Below are positions 11,393 through 20,830 of a DNA stretch of 60,961 nucleotides, in pieces (position 1 is the first letter of the stretch; each line of letters begins with the position of its first letter). This DNA comes from Colwellia sp. (GTDB taxonomy: Bacteria > Pseudomonadota > Gammaproteobacteria > Enterobacterales > Alteromonadaceae), in NCBI GenBank assembly GCA_002733765.1, contig NVWU01000024.1:1-60961 (forward strand). The letters run 5' to 3'. Made by a program: the position numbers and the translations under genes. The notes under the pieces were generated by a model. It searched no databases and was not told the DNA's origin. It worked only from the letters and a program-made list of their open reading frames with translations.

Positions 11393-11738
11393 GTCCTTAT
11401 ACAAAGTCTTACTTCCCTTGCGCCAAGTCGCTTTGCCACCTTAATCCTCACATAGAAAGTAGCTTTCCTGAGGTATAAATACTTAAAAGCTTTTACTGCC
11501 TGCACTTTACTTACTCAAGTTGGTCAATTTTTTAAAACCATGTATCTTTCCGTGTACTAATAATTTGAGATTTTAAATAATTGAAATAGATAGTGAGCTG
11601 AAAAGTTTATCAGGCAAGAAGCTGAGCCTAAATGTATTCCGTAGTGAAATATGAAGTGTAAATTTTAGAGTAGATTTTTTAATGCAGAAATCAGTACCGT
11701 GTACCACTTTTTTATTGCAACGGATTGATATGAAAGGA

Positions 11739-11777
11739 TTTTAGCAAACCGCTTGCAAATCCAAGCGGTTACTAAAA
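11739..11777 (-). terminator. Hairpin terminator of rnpB
   Basis: TTTTAG and CTAAAA flank a strong AACCGCTTG/CAAGCGGTT stem with a 6-base loop, starting just past the RNase P RNA 3' end. The outer A/U pairs make it symmetrical. Confidence 0.7.
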
Positions 11778-11784
11778 TTTATGA

Positions 11785-12190
11785 GCTGACACATAAGCCG
11801 GGTTTTGTATCTTTTCCGAAGAAAAGTGACAATCATTCGTCTAGGCTTTAAATCGCTTTAAAGCTCAAGCAACCTACCCGGTTTCCACGCGAGCCACGCT
11901 TATACTATTTACACTTACGCCTAAATAGTCATGAAACCCTATTTGGTCTTGCTCCGGGTGGAGTTTACCCTGCAATTACTGTTACCAGCAATCCGGTGCG
12001 CTCTTACCGCACCCTTTCAGCCTTACCTGTGAAATTTCCGAAGAAATAACCATCGGCGGTCTTCTCTCTGCTGCACTTGTCGTCGGCTTGCGCCGCCCAG
12101 GCGTTACCTGGCACCCTGCTCATTGGAGCCCGGACTTTCCTCCCCCTAAAAATACTGATGTAAATTAGGCAGCGATTGTCTAGTCAACTC
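11785..12190 (-). ncRNA. rnpB: RNase P RNA, bacterial class A
   Basis: Catalytic RNA that trims the 5' leader of tRNA precursors. Read on the minus strand it contains the universally conserved blocks: GGAGGAAAGTCCGGGCTCC near the 5' end, CAGGGTGCCAGGTAACGCC, ACCGCCGATGG, AAAGGGTGCGGTAAGAGCG, TAAACTCCACCCGGAGCAA, the GGGTAGG-TTGCTTGAG segment, the CCTAGACGAATGATTGTC segment and the ACAAAACCCGGCTTA 3' pairing partner. These follow the order of the E. coli RNA. The 5' end is set by a promoter immediately upstream. Placement beside rsmI-lpoA is the usual gammaproteobacterial context. The ends are accurate to about 5 bases. Confidence 0.97.
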
Positions 12191-12197
12191 GACGCGC

Positions 12198-12226
12198 ATT
12201 CTACCTGTTAGCTAGACAGTGAGCAA
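12198..12226 (-). promoter_or_regulatory. sigma70 promoter of rnpB
   Basis: Minus strand: -35 TTGCTC (12221-12226), 17-base spacer, -10 TAGAAT (12198-12203), then a GC-rich GCGCG discriminator, with transcription starting near 12190. The GC-rich discriminator is typical of stable-RNA promoters. Confidence 0.75.
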
Positions 12227-12245
12227 GTAATTCAATTCAGGAATA

Positions 12246-13097
12246 TTATGCTTTAAGGCTTAATGCAATATCATATAAAGCATTTTTTTTCACACCATGA
12301 ATTTCTGCAGTAATAGCACAGGCTGTTTTGGGTTTCATTTCGCCTAGCAATAATTTTAATGTTTTGATGACATCGTTAGATATCGCATTCGCATCAACTT
12401 TATGACCTTCAATAATCAGCACCATTTCACCTTTAAGCTGATTGGGATCTTGTTCTAACCAAGCAAGTAAATTCTCAGCTCTATCTGAATGAATAGTTTC
12501 AAAGGTTTTGGTCAACTCTCGAGCAATAACAACGTAGCGATTGCCCCCCAACGTGCTAACGACATCTTTTATCGTATCAATGGCACGCCTTGGCGCATCA
12601 TAAAACACCATCGTTCTTGGCTCGTTTGCTAATGCTAATAATATGCTTTGTCTAGCACCTGATTTTGACGGTAAAAAACCTTCAAAAGAAAATCTATCGG
12701 TAGGTAGGCCCGCAACGCTCAATGCAGCAATGGCCGCACATGCTCCTGGGATAGGAGAAACAGGTAAGTCAAGACTGCGACAATGGCGTACTAGATGAAA
12801 GCCAGGATCGCTAATCAACGGCGTACCTGCATCTGAAACGAGTGCAATACTTTTACCTTCTCGCAATAATTGTGCAATATAATCTTGTCTTTGACGTTCA
12901 TTATGATCGTGCAGAGACAACGTTTTATTTTTAATTGCCGAAGCTGATAATAATTTTTGCGTATGACGTGTATCTTCACAAGCGATAATATCAACCTGCT
13001 CTAACACGGCTAAAGCTCTTGAGCTGATGTCACCTAAATTCCCAATGGGAGTGGCTACAATATATAAAGTACCGGGGGTTATGTTAAATTCGCTCAT
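12246..13097 (-). CDS. rsmI: 16S rRNA 2'-O-methyltransferase RsmI
   Basis: S-adenosylmethionine-dependent enzyme that 2'-O-methylates C1402 of 16S rRNA in the decoding centre. The 283 residues match the usual length. The tetrapyrrole-methylase fold begins with GTLYIVATPIGNLGDIS; SDAGTPLISDPG lies at about 88-99, and the PGACAAIAALSVAGLPTDRF block and FYDAPRR follow. It lies between rnpB and the divergent lpoA, as in other gammaproteobacteria. The flanking 13098-13409 holds the divergent promoters. Confidence 0.97.
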   Translation of the reverse strand: MSEFNITPGTLYIVATPIGNLGDISSRALAVLEQVDIIACEDTRHTQKLLSASAIKNKTLSLHDHNERQRQDYIAQLLREGKSIALVSDAGTPLISDPGFHLVRHCRSLDLPVSPIPGACAAIAALSVAGLPTDRFSFEGFLPSKSGARQSILLALANEPRTMVFYDAPRRAIDTIKDVVSTLGGNRYVVIARELTKTFETIHSDRAENLLAWLEQDPNQLKGEMVLIIEGHKVDANAISNDVIKTLKLLLGEMKPKTACAITAEIHGVKKNALYDIALSLKA

Positions 13098-13409
13098 GTA
13101 AACTGACTTCTCTCATTTGAATTTAGTTGAGACTCACTGCAATGGCGTTTATTATACCAATCAAACTAACTAAGTAATCTTTTTAAATGCTCTAAATCTC
13201 TAATGACATCGTTGCTTTCGATTCCAATAGCTAACTATTGCTCAATCAAACGCCTTTTTCTTGAAAATTTAGCTTAATTACTTATGTTGAAATGAAATTG
13301 AATCATTAATTGAGTTCATCGTATTATGATCTCACACTAAGATTAAAACGCACAAACTTTTCTAATTTTAACCAAGTTTATTTTTAGTCTTTATTTACAA
13401 GGAACTGCT
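13098..13409. other. Divergent rsmI/lpoA promoter spacer
   Basis: 312 bases, AT-rich, without a gene. It holds a TATACCAA copy at about 13153, a motif seen again in other spacers of this window, and the lpoA ribosome-binding site AAGGAA at 13399-13404. No clear -35/-10 pair could be fixed. Confidence 0.5.
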
Positions 13410-15326
13410 TTGACTAGGCCACTTAAGTACAAACATAGCAATATTTTATTTGGTACAGTATTACTCATTACCTTTTTATTAAACGGTTGTAGTGCGCCAA
13501 CTCCTGTGGCGAAATTACCAGTAAAAATACAGAGTAACGAAGCTGATGAAATCACCGTAGCACAAACAGCAGAAGATAAACTTGCCTTAGCTGAAACACT
13601 AAACGACTTAACACTAACGCCTTTAGTAACAGCAGAAATCAATCTATTATTAGTTGAGTCCAGTGAGTTATTCTTGCAGCAACAAGATTTTTTAAAAGCC
13701 CTTTGGTTAGCGAATAACGTCACTAATTTAGTTAAACAAAATCACTCCTATACATATCGATTACTACTGGTTAAGGCAAAAAGTTTACACGCGCTAAACT
13801 ATCATCAGTCAGCATATAAACAACTTCAATTTGCCCGTGAATTAGTGATTTATGTAAATGCTAAAAGCTCTGCAACACCGTTAGAGTTATCACGCGAATA
13901 CTACCTATATTTACAGGAGATACTAACCGTAAAGCAACAACCGGTAAAAGCGCTCACGGCCGGATTAATAGCATTTTCACTCAATGATGATTCCACTGCA
14001 CAAGATGTTTTTTCACTGTGGCATACACTTGAATCATTAAATCAGTGGCAATTAGCACAATTAATTAAAGCTGATCCCCCTTTTATTCAAGGTTGGCAAC
14101 AGTTACTTAGTTATAGCCACAAGTTTGGTGCTAATACAGAACAATTTACTCGCTATTTACGTTTGTGGGAACAGCACTATCCAACTCATCCCGCCACGCT
14201 TATTGTTGAACAGTTACTAACGTCAACGCTATCTGTCAGTAAAATTGAAAATATTGCGGTGTTATTGCCTTTGAGCGGTAGTCAGCAAGGGGCAGGTTTA
14301 GCGGCGCAACAAGGTATTTTATCCGCTTATAAAAATGATACGGCCAACAAAATTCATTTTATTGATACCAATACAGTAGATTGGACAATACTGGCAACTC
14401 AATTTAGTGAGTCGAACATAGATCATGTTATTGGCCCACTATTAAAGTCTAACGTAGAGACTTATTTAAAGCTAAGTAAGGAACAAATAACACTGAAAAT
14501 CCCGACCATACTGCTTAATTTACCTAGCACTAAAAATCTCGCTAGCTATCAAACAGTATTATCTATGCGCCCTGAGGATGAAGCGATACAGGCGGCGGCA
14601 ACACTTAGCCAGAAGCACTATAACAATCCCATTATTTTGAGCCACCAAGATAGAATATCAAAACGCTTAGCGATTGCCTTTAGCCAACAATGGCAGACCT
14701 TAACTGGCAATAAAGTTGATATTGTTTACTTCAATCAAGGTAAACAAATGCAAGTCAGTCTAAAAGCAGCCCTTGATGTAAACTCAAGTCAAATGCGTAT
14801 AAAGCAATTACAAAGCCGACTTAAAAATAATATAAAAGCTGAATCAAGAAATCGCCGCGATATTGATATGATTTATTTGATCGGCTCCGCATCACAAACC
14901 CGATTGAGTAAACCTTATATCGATGTCAATATAAGCCCTTTTGCATCAATCATCCCTATTTTTGCCAGTTCACGCAGTCATAGTAACTTTGATTACAACA
15001 ATAACAATGGTAGCACCAATGATTTACAAGGCTTAACCTTTACGCAAATACCTTGGTTGCTAGCATCCAAGCAACAAAATAAAAATTTAGCACAGTTAAG
15101 TTATCAGTTATGGCCCAAGCGTACTGACAGTTTATCGCGCATCTTCGCCATGGGATATGATAGTTACAACCTACTTGATAAAGCATCGTTAATGCAACAA
15201 GCTCCCTATATTCGACATTTTGGCCAAACGGGCATATTAAAACTTAATGACAGCAATATCTTAACTCGTAGCCTAATATGGGGACGATACCAAAATGATA
15301 AGGTGATACAAATTGCCATGGATTAA
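13410..15326 (+). CDS. lpoA: Penicillin-binding protein activator LpoA (LppC lipoprotein)
   Basis: Outer-membrane lipoprotein that activates the peptidoglycan synthase PBP1A from the periplasm. The 638 residues fit the family. A signal sequence ends in lipobox LLNGC (Cys at about 27). A helical TPR-like N-domain covers about 50-265. The C-domain, a periplasmic-binding-protein fold, starts at KIENIAVLLPLSGSQQGAG and contains DMIYLIGSASQTRL. The start is TTG 13410, 7 bases after AAGGA; no ATG sits at a fitting place. It overlaps yraN by 14 bases. Confidence 0.93.
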   Translation: MTRPLKYKHSNILFGTVLLITFLLNGCSAPTPVAKLPVKIQSNEADEITVAQTAEDKLALAETLNDLTLTPLVTAEINLLLVESSELFLQQQDFLKALWLANNVTNLVKQNHSYTYRLLLVKAKSLHALNYHQSAYKQLQFARELVIYVNAKSSATPLELSREYYLYLQEILTVKQQPVKALTAGLIAFSLNDDSTAQDVFSLWHTLESLNQWQLAQLIKADPPFIQGWQQLLSYSHKFGANTEQFTRYLRLWEQHYPTHPATLIVEQLLTSTLSVSKIENIAVLLPLSGSQQGAGLAAQQGILSAYKNDTANKIHFIDTNTVDWTILATQFSESNIDHVIGPLLKSNVETYLKLSKEQITLKIPTILLNLPSTKNLASYQTVLSMRPEDEAIQAAATLSQKHYNNPIILSHQDRISKRLAIAFSQQWQTLTGNKVDIVYFNQGKQMQVSLKAALDVNSSQMRIKQLQSRLKNNIKAESRNRRDIDMIYLIGSASQTRLSKPYIDVNISPFASIIPIFASSRSHSNFDYNNNNGSTNDLQGLTFTQIPWLLASKQQNKNLAQLSYQLWPKRTDSLSRIFAMGYDSYNLLDKASLMQQAPYIRHFGQTGILKLNDSNILTRSLIWGRYQNDKVIQIAMD

Positions 15327-15687
15327 CGCAGATACAAGTCATGCTCGCGGTAGAACAACCGAAGCATTTGCTGAGCAATACTTAATACAACATGGTTTAA
15401 CGCCTATTGATAAAAATGTACATTGCCGACAAGGTGAAATTGATCTTGTTATGCGTGATGGCGATATTTTTGTTTTTGTTGAAGTGAAATATCGAAAAAA
15501 TAATCATTTTGGTAGTGCCGTAGAAACGGTATCTCTAGCCAAACAAAATAAAATTAGACATTGTGTTGCATTTTTTTTCCATAAAGCCAACTTAAATGAA
15601 TATAATACCCCTTGCCGTTTTGATGTTATCGCCTTAGAAGGTAATATTAACAAACCACAGGTAACTTGGCTCAAAAATGCTTTTTGA
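15313..15687 (+). CDS. yraN: YraN/UPF0102 family predicted nuclease-fold protein
   Basis: Small protein with a restriction-endonuclease-like fold (PD-(D/E)xK type) and uncertain biological role. The family signature is present: [29 protein letters not shown] and [11 protein letters not shown], with catalytic-type residues E and D in GEIDLV and E and K in EVK. 124 residues. The likely start is TTG 15313, overlapping the lpoA stop, which implies translational coupling. It is fixed in the lpoA-yraN-diaA-dolP order. Confidence 0.92.
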   Translation: MPWINADTSHARGRTTEAFAEQYLIQHGLTPIDKNVHCRQGEIDLVMRDGDIFVFVEVKYRKNNHFGSAVETVSLAKQNKIRHCVAFFFHKANLNEYNTPCRFDVIALEGNINKPQVTWLKNAF

Positions 15688-15722
15688 GTTCCAACAATAC
15701 TTCACCGGAGTTGCTTTACCCC

Positions 15723-16313
15723 ATGCTAGAACAGATCCAAAATAATTTCACTGAAAGTATTCAAACACAAATAGCAGCTACTGAAGCTATTTCTAGTGCT
15801 ATAGAACAAGCCGGTATGATGATGGTACAAAGTTTATTGGCGGGAAATAAAATGCTTGCGTGCGGCAACGGTGGCTCTGCCGGCCATGCTCAACACTTTT
15901 GCTCGCAATTACTAAACCGCTTTGAAACTGAGCGTCCGAGCTTACCTGCTATCAGCCTTATCGCTGGCAGCGCCACCATGACATCAATTGCGAACGACTC
16001 ACAATACGATGAAGTATTCTCTAAGCAAATTCGTGCTTTGGGTAATAACGGCGATATTTTATTGGCGATATCACCTAGCGGTAACTCACGAAGTATTGTG
16101 AAAGCGGTTGAAAGTGCAGTATCTCGTGATATTCCTATTATCGCGCTAACTGGTAATGATGGTGGAGATATTGCTGGTTTGTTAGGTGAAGGAGATGTCG
16201 AAATTAGGGTACCTTCTGCACGCACAGCACGTATCAATGAGGTACATTTAATTGTATTACATTGCTTATGCGAAATCATTGATACCACTTTATTTCCGCA
16301 ATCGGAGTCTTAA
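15723..16313 (+). CDS. diaA: DiaA-like SIS-domain DnaA-binding protein
   Basis: Phosphosugar-isomerase fold (SIS) protein. In E. coli DiaA binds DnaA and promotes timely initiation at oriC. From ATG 15723 the product has 196 residues, exactly the E. coli length. A longer frame opens at 15666 but overlaps yraN, so the internal ATG is preferred. Motifs: [37 protein letters not shown] and [10 protein letters not shown]. GmhA is the closest relative by fold, but the position after yraN favours DiaA. Confidence 0.9.
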   Translation: MLEQIQNNFTESIQTQIAATEAISSAIEQAGMMMVQSLLAGNKMLACGNGGSAGHAQHFCSQLLNRFETERPSLPAISLIAGSATMTSIANDSQYDEVFSKQIRALGNNGDILLAISPSGNSRSIVKAVESAVSRDIPIIALTGNDGGDIAGLLGEGDVEIRVPSARTARINEVHLIVLHCLCEIIDTTLFPQSES

Positions 16314-16318
16314 TTTTT

Positions 16319-16915
16319 ATGTTTACTTTTTCCACATCTATTAAAAATAAATCCTGTAAACTTGGTGCGGCTTTACTCATTATTTCTCTACTACAAGGTT
16401 GCGCTGCTGTTGCAGTAGTTGCCATCACTACTGGCGCTTCTATAGCCACAGATAGACGAAGTATTGGTAATCAAATAGATGATCAAAGTATTGAACTTGA
16501 AGCTTATAATGAAATAACAAAAAATGAGTCATTAAACGACAATACCAACTTACATATTATTAGTGTTAATGGCTCTGTGCTACTTATTGGTCAAGCACCG
16601 AATACATACCTTAGAGATCAAGCAATAAAGATAATTAACAATATCGATGGAGTTGTGCGTATTCATAACCAAATTCGACTTGGTAATCTTACCTCAATCA
16701 CCACAAAAACAAATGATGTTTGGTTAACCTCTAAAGTTAAAAGCGCACTTTTTTCTAGTGACAAAGTAAATGGCGACACCATTAAAGTCATTACTGAAAA
16801 TGCTGAAGTATTTTTAATGGGATTAGTAACAAAAAAGGAAGCAGATATTGCGGTTAATATCACCCGTAATATTAGTGGTGTTAATCGTGTGTTTAAAGCA
16901 TTTGAATATTTGTAA
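16319..16915 (+). CDS. dolP: DolP-like BON-domain outer-membrane lipoprotein
   Basis: Outer-membrane lipoprotein that supports envelope integrity and BAM function (formerly YraP). 198 residues with lipobox LLQGC (Cys about 28), a short small-residue linker, RRSIGNQIDDQSIE, then two BON domains (about 65-120 and about 132-198) containing VNGSVLLIGQAPN and the matching ENAEVFLMGLVTKKEA. It follows diaA by 5 bases in the same operon and is followed by two hairpins. Confidence 0.93.
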   Translation: MFTFSTSIKNKSCKLGAALLIISLLQGCAAVAVVAITTGASIATDRRSIGNQIDDQSIELEAYNEITKNESLNDNTNLHIISVNGSVLLIGQAPNTYLRDQAIKIINNIDGVVRIHNQIRLGNLTSITTKTNDVWLTSKVKSALFSSDKVNGDTIKVITENAEVFLMGLVTKKEADIAVNITRNISGVNRVFKAFEYL

Positions 16916-16941
16916 GCAATAACATCCTATTCATATCAAAA

Positions 16942-17001
16942 GAGACCGCCAGTCTGTCGGTCTCTCAGTATCATCCTCAATTAAAATATCATGAGGATGA
17001 T
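16942..17001 (+). terminator. Double hairpin between dolP and sspB
   Basis: Stem 1 is GAGACCG/CGGTCTC (16942-16964). Stem 2 is ATCATCCTCA/TGAGGATGAT (16970-17001) with a 12-base loop. It lies between the convergent dolP and sspAB units and is probably a bidirectional transcription end. Confidence 0.65.
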
Positions 17002-17020
17002 CGCAATTAAATAAAGAAGG

Positions 17021-17500
17021 TTATTTAATAATTTTTAAACTCGCTTTACTTTTTGTTGGTTTCTTCGATTCAACCGTTTTAGCGGTAGATGAAACACTAC
17101 TCAAACTTGCTTTAGGTTTAACCTTGCTCTTGGCATCATCTTTAGCACTGATACTTTGTTCCGCTGGATGCTCTATCGGTAAAGAAGTACCCGCACCATT
17201 TTCTTTCGCATAAATGCTAGCAACAGCACCATAAGGCACGGTAATATGCTCAAGCTTACCGCCAAATCTAGCGCTAAATTCAATAGCCTCAACACCTAAG
17301 GCAATAGTTCCTACTGCCGATGCTGCAACATTCAACACTATTTGACCATCATTCACGTATGTCATTGGCACTAAAACACCATAAACACTTACGTCAACCA
17401 CAATATAAGGTGTTAAATCATTATCTGAAATCCAGTCATAAAAGGCCCTAACTAAATAGGGCTTATTAGAACTCATTTTCATCTGAGGAGAATCGGTCAT
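17021..17500 (-). CDS. sspB: ClpXP adaptor SspB
   Basis: Adaptor that binds ssrA-tagged stalled polypeptides and delivers them to ClpXP. 159 residues. The N-terminal substrate-binding domain covers about 1-115 (NKPYLVRAFYDWISDNDLTPY, VLNVAASAVGTIALG and FSARFGGKLEHITVPYGAV). A flexible Lys/Ser-rich tail ends in a hydrophobic ASLKIIK, the usual ClpX-binding module. Its ATG overlaps the sspA stop by one base. Confidence 0.96.
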   Translation of the reverse strand: MTDSPQMKMSSNKPYLVRAFYDWISDNDLTPYIVVDVSVYGVLVPMTYVNDGQIVLNVAASAVGTIALGVEAIEFSARFGGKLEHITVPYGAVASIYAKENGAGTSLPIEHPAEQSISAKDDAKSKVKPKASLSSVSSTAKTVESKKPTKSKASLKIIK

Positions 17501-18141
17501 TAAGTAGGGTGACCAAAGCGTAATTCACGTTCTTCTTCAGTTAATGATGCTTGGAATGACTCACGTTCAAACAAACGTAACATATACGTTTTAAGTTCCT
17601 TTGAACCTTGTCCATCAAGCTCGATACCAAAAACAGGTAAACGCCATAATAATGGAGCAATATAGCAATCAACTAAGCTGTATTCTTCACTCATAAAGTA
17701 AGGTGCTTCATTTAAAATAGGAGCAATACTTAACAAGCTTTCTTTTAACTCTACACGCGCTTTTTGTGCTTTATCAGCAGGGCCAGATAATATAATTTTA
17801 GCTAGGCTATACCAATCATGTTCAACACGGTGCATCATTAAACGACTACGACCACGAGACACAGGATAAACTGGCATCAATGGTGGATGAGGAAAACGCT
17901 CATCTAAATATTCAATAATAATTTTGGCTTCATATAGTGCTAATTCACGATCAATTAAAGTAGGCACTGTACCGTAAGGATTTAAGTCCATTAAATCATC
18001 TGGCAAATTGGCTAAATCAACAAAGTTGATATCAACACCAACGCCCTTTTCTGCTAAGACTATACGTGTTTGATGACTATACATATCATCAGCATGCGAG
18101 AATAACGTCATTACTGAACGCTTATTTGCTGCTACGGCCAT
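17500..18141 (-). CDS. sspA: Stringent starvation protein A (SspA)
   Basis: RNA polymerase-associated protein of glutathione-S-transferase fold that adjusts transcription under starvation and acid stress. 213 residues. The thioredoxin-like N-domain contains LFSHADDMYSHQTRIVLAEK; the normal GST active-site residue is absent, as usual for SspA. The YGTVPTLIDRELALYEAKII block and PHPPLMPVYPVSRGRSRLM follow, then an all-helical C-domain. Ribosome-binding site AGGAGG lies 5 bases before ATG. It heads the sspAB operon. Confidence 0.97.
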   Translation of the reverse strand: MAVAANKRSVMTLFSHADDMYSHQTRIVLAEKGVGVDINFVDLANLPDDLMDLNPYGTVPTLIDRELALYEAKIIIEYLDERFPHPPLMPVYPVSRGRSRLMMHRVEHDWYSLAKIILSGPADKAQKARVELKESLLSIAPILNEAPYFMSEEYSLVDCYIAPLLWRLPVFGIELDGQGSKELKTYMLRLFERESFQASLTEEERELRFGHPT

Positions 18142-18186
18142 AGGGCCTCCTAATTATTAAAACTACTTATTCTATAAAACGGATAA

Positions 18187-18205
18187 TGGGGGCACAAAGC
18201 CCCCA
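18187..18205 (-). terminator. Hairpin between petC and sspA
   Basis: Perfect TGGGGGC-acaaa-GCCCCCA stem-loop in the petC-sspA gap. On the minus strand it is followed by a modest T-rich stretch. It probably ends petABC transcription before sspAB. Confidence 0.6.
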
Positions 18206-18252
18206 ATCAATTATCTTGTCGAACCGAAGTACGACCTACAATTTTTAACTCT

Positions 18253-18963
18253 TTAGTGTATATCTTTCCAATATTCTTTCTTAAGGAAGTAAGCAACAAT
18301 AAAGAAGATGAACAAAAAGATTAAGACCTTAACACCCATACTTTTTCGTTCAAGTTTGCTTGGCTCACCAACATACTCTAAGAAGTTAGTCAGATCACGT
18401 ACAACAACATCGTACTCCTCAGCACTTAAATTGCCGCCCATTGCTGGTGATACATTACCATGTTCGTCAATTGAGCTGACACCTTGCAAATCTTGCAATA
18501 CATGTGGCATACCAACATCTTTAAATACTGTATTGTTCACACCAAACGGACGTTCACTATCCATATAAAATGAACGTAAGTAAGTATAGATCCAATCAGG
18601 GCTACGTAAACGAGCTTCAAGCGTTAAATCTGGTGGCGCAGTACCAAACCATTTAGCCGCTTCTTTCTTCGGCATGGTGTTAGTAATATGATCACCTGGT
18701 TTTTCACCTGTATACATATAGTTTTCAATACCATCGGCGTTATCTATACCTAGATCTTTAAAAGTACGGTTATAACGTTGGTATTGTAACTGATGACAAC
18801 CTAAACAATAATTGATATAGGTTTTAAAGCCATTTTTTAATGACTCTTTATCAGTTAAATCATTATTTGCTTTGTCTAAGTGAATACCACCTGATGAAGC
18901 AAGTGCAGACACAGACACTAAGGTAACTAAACCGAAAGCTATTGCTTTAAATAAATTTTTCAT
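18253..18963 (-). CDS. petC: Cytochrome c1 of the bc1 complex
   Basis: Heme-c subunit that passes electrons from the Rieske centre to cytochrome c. 236 residues: signal peptide (1-22, ending SALAS), heme-binding CLGCHQ at about 53-58, the conserved RYNRTF region, a KEAAKWFGTAPPDL block, a likely axial Met in the PAMGGNLS region, and a C-terminal anchor helix (VKVLIFLFIFFIVAYFL). Its ATG overlaps the petB stop by one base (TAATG), so it is last in the petABC operon. Confidence 0.96.
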   Translation of the reverse strand: MKNLFKAIAFGLVTLVSVSALASSGGIHLDKANNDLTDKESLKNGFKTYINYCLGCHQLQYQRYNRTFKDLGIDNADGIENYMYTGEKPGDHITNTMPKKEAAKWFGTAPPDLTLEARLRSPDWIYTYLRSFYMDSERPFGVNNTVFKDVGMPHVLQDLQGVSSIDEHGNVSPAMGGNLSAEEYDVVVRDLTNFLEYVGEPSKLERKSMGVKVLIFLFIFFIVAYFLKKEYWKDIH

Positions 18964-20228
18964 TAGTGTGAAATCCTCTCTGGTACTGGCTTACACTTTT
19001 CATTTTTACTATAAAACCAAAGTGCTACGAAGAATCCGAAATAACCAAAAGTAGCAATAATACCAATCATATTATAAAGCGGTGTTGCTGGTAATGTACC
19101 TAATGCACCTAATACTACAAAACAAATTGAAAATTGAATTAGGTTGAATAAATGCAATTTAGAGCGATATTTAATAGATTTAACCACACCTCGGTCAAAC
19201 CATGGTACAAGGAAAAGTACAATAATGGCTGAGAACATACCAATAGCACCTAATAACTTGTCTGGAATAACACGTAAAATAGTGTAGAAAGGACCAAAAT
19301 ACCACACTGGTGCAATATGCTCAGGCGTTTTTAGACCGTTAGCGGGTTCAAAGTTTGGCGCTTCCATAAAGTAGCCACCACCTTCTGGTGCGAAGAACAT
19401 AACCCAACAGAATATAATAAGGAAACCTGCAACGCCCATAATATCTTTTACCGAATAATAAGGGTGGAACGGGATAGCATCAACAATATCGTATTTATCG
19501 CTATATTGTTTATGGAAAGTAAACTTACTTAGTTCTTCAGGTTTAATACTGCCTTTTTTCTTCTTAACTTCAATACCTTCAGGGTTGTTTGAACCTACTT
19601 CATGTAAAGCTAAGATATGCAAGAATACTAAAATAACTAGTACCAGTGGCATGGCAATAACATGTAAAGCAAAAAAGCGGTTTAAAGTAGCACCCGAAAT
19701 AACATAATCGCCACGAATCCATAGCGTTAAATCATCACCAATAATAGGGATTGCGCCAAAGAGTGAAATAATTACTTGTGCGCCCCAGTACGACATATTA
19801 CCCCAAGGTAATAAATAGCCCATAAATGCTTCGGCCATTAATACCAAGAAGATCAACATACCGAAGATCCATAATAATTCACGTGGTTTTTGATACGAAC
19901 CATACATAAGGCCACGCATCATGTGCATATAAACCACGATAAAGAATGCAGAAGCACCTGTTGAGTGCATATAACGCAACAACCAACCGTAATCAACATC
20001 ACGCATAATATATTCAACAGAGGCAAATGCACCATCGCCTGATGGCTCATAGCTCATGGTTAACCATATGCCTGTTAAAATTTGGTTTACTAGTACTAAC
20101 ATGGCTAATGAGCCAAAAAAGTACCAAAAGTTAAAGTTTTTTGGTGCCGGATATTGTGCCAGATGCTTATTCCAAGCATCTGTTAAAGGCAAGCGCTTGT
20201 CCATCCAAGCCATAAAATTAGCTAACAT
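18963..20228 (-). CDS. petB: Cytochrome b of the bc1 complex
   Basis: Membrane subunit with two b hemes and the quinol oxidation and reduction sites. 421 residues, eight helices. Visible landmarks: FWYFFGSLAMLVLVNQILTG (helix A), the heme-ligand region RYMHSTGASAFFIVVYMHMMRG, GYLLPWGNMSYWGAQVI, the second His pair in FALHVIAMPLVLVILVFLHI, and the Qo-site PEWY variant present as PVWYFGPFYTILR. It overlaps petA and petC by single bases. Confidence 0.97.
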   Translation of the reverse strand: MLANFMAWMDKRLPLTDAWNKHLAQYPAPKNFNFWYFFGSLAMLVLVNQILTGIWLTMSYEPSGDGAFASVEYIMRDVDYGWLLRYMHSTGASAFFIVVYMHMMRGLMYGSYQKPRELLWIFGMLIFLVLMAEAFMGYLLPWGNMSYWGAQVIISLFGAIPIIGDDLTLWIRGDYVISGATLNRFFALHVIAMPLVLVILVFLHILALHEVGSNNPEGIEVKKKKGSIKPEELSKFTFHKQYSDKYDIVDAIPFHPYYSVKDIMGVAGFLIIFCWVMFFAPEGGGYFMEAPNFEPANGLKTPEHIAPVWYFGPFYTILRVIPDKLLGAIGMFSAIIVLFLVPWFDRGVVKSIKYRSKLHLFNLIQFSICFVVLGALGTLPATPLYNMIGIIATFGYFGFFVALWFYSKNEKCKPVPERISH

Positions 20229-20830
20229 TACGCATCTCCATTACTTGTATCAGCGCCAACACCAATTAATAAAGTGTCTTCACTGGTAAATGAATGTTCA
20301 GGAACTACTAAGTTCAATGGTGCAGGAACACCTTGAAATACACGACCAGCTAAATCAAATTTACTACCGTGACATGGACAGAAAAAGCCTTCACTCACGC
20401 CTTCGACGAATTGATCAAAGTCATCACCATGATAAGTAGGAGCACAACCTAAATGAGTACAAACACCTAACGCTACCAAGAATTCAGGCTTAATTGAGCG
20501 ATAAGCATTAGTTGCATAGGCTGGTTGCTGTGCTTTCTCTGAGTTAGGATCGCGCAATTGATCATCATGCTTAGCTAAATCGCTAACGGTTTTTTCCGTT
20601 CGACGAACGACATAAACAGGTTTACCACGCCATTCAGCACGGATTAATTGACCAGGCTCTATCTTACTTACATTGACTTCAACTGGAGCACCCGCAGCTT
20701 TCGCGCGAGCACTAGGATTCCAGGAACCAATGAAAGGCACAGCAACACCAGCTACACCAACACCACCAACAACGACAGTAGCCGCAGTTAAGAAGCGACG
20801 GCGGCCGTTATTTACAGGCACATTGCTCAT
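20228..20830 (-). CDS. petA: Rieske iron-sulfur subunit of the bc1 complex
   Basis: 2Fe-2S protein that takes the first electron from ubiquinol. 200 residues. An N-terminal RRRFLTAATVVVGGVG segment forms the twin-arginine-type signal anchor. Cluster boxes CTHLGC (about 147-152) and CPCHGS (about 174-179) carry the two Cys and two His ligands. First gene of petABC. Confidence 0.97.
   Translation of the reverse strand: MSNVPVNNGRRRFLTAATVVVGGVGVAGVAVPFIGSWNPSARAKAAGAPVEVNVSKIEPGQLIRAEWRGKPVYVVRRTEKTVSDLAKHDDQLRDPNSEKAQQPAYATNAYRSIKPEFLVALGVCTHLGCAPTYHGDDFDQFVEGVSEGFFCPCHGSKFDLAGRVFQGVPAPLNLVVPEHSFTSEDTLLIGVGADTSNGDA

Larger units (their letters stand above)
10619..11784. other. Long gene-poor spacer between the tps operon and rnpB
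   Basis: About 1.17 kb, AT-rich, with no convincing gene. It should hold the promoter of the tpsBA operon (minus strand). A short inverted repeat CTACC-N8-GGTAG at 10951-10968 could be an operator. GTGTAA and TTACAC flank a GGATCC core at 11167-11185. A decayed transposase scrap lies at 11285-11392 and the rnpB terminator hairpin at 11739-11777. A 69-codon open frame at 10962-11171 has no recognisable features. Confidence 0.6.

Noticed and set aside
15666..15722. Longer start for diaA
   Set aside because: It would overlap yraN and add 19 residues that the family lacks; ATG 15723 gives the exact family length.
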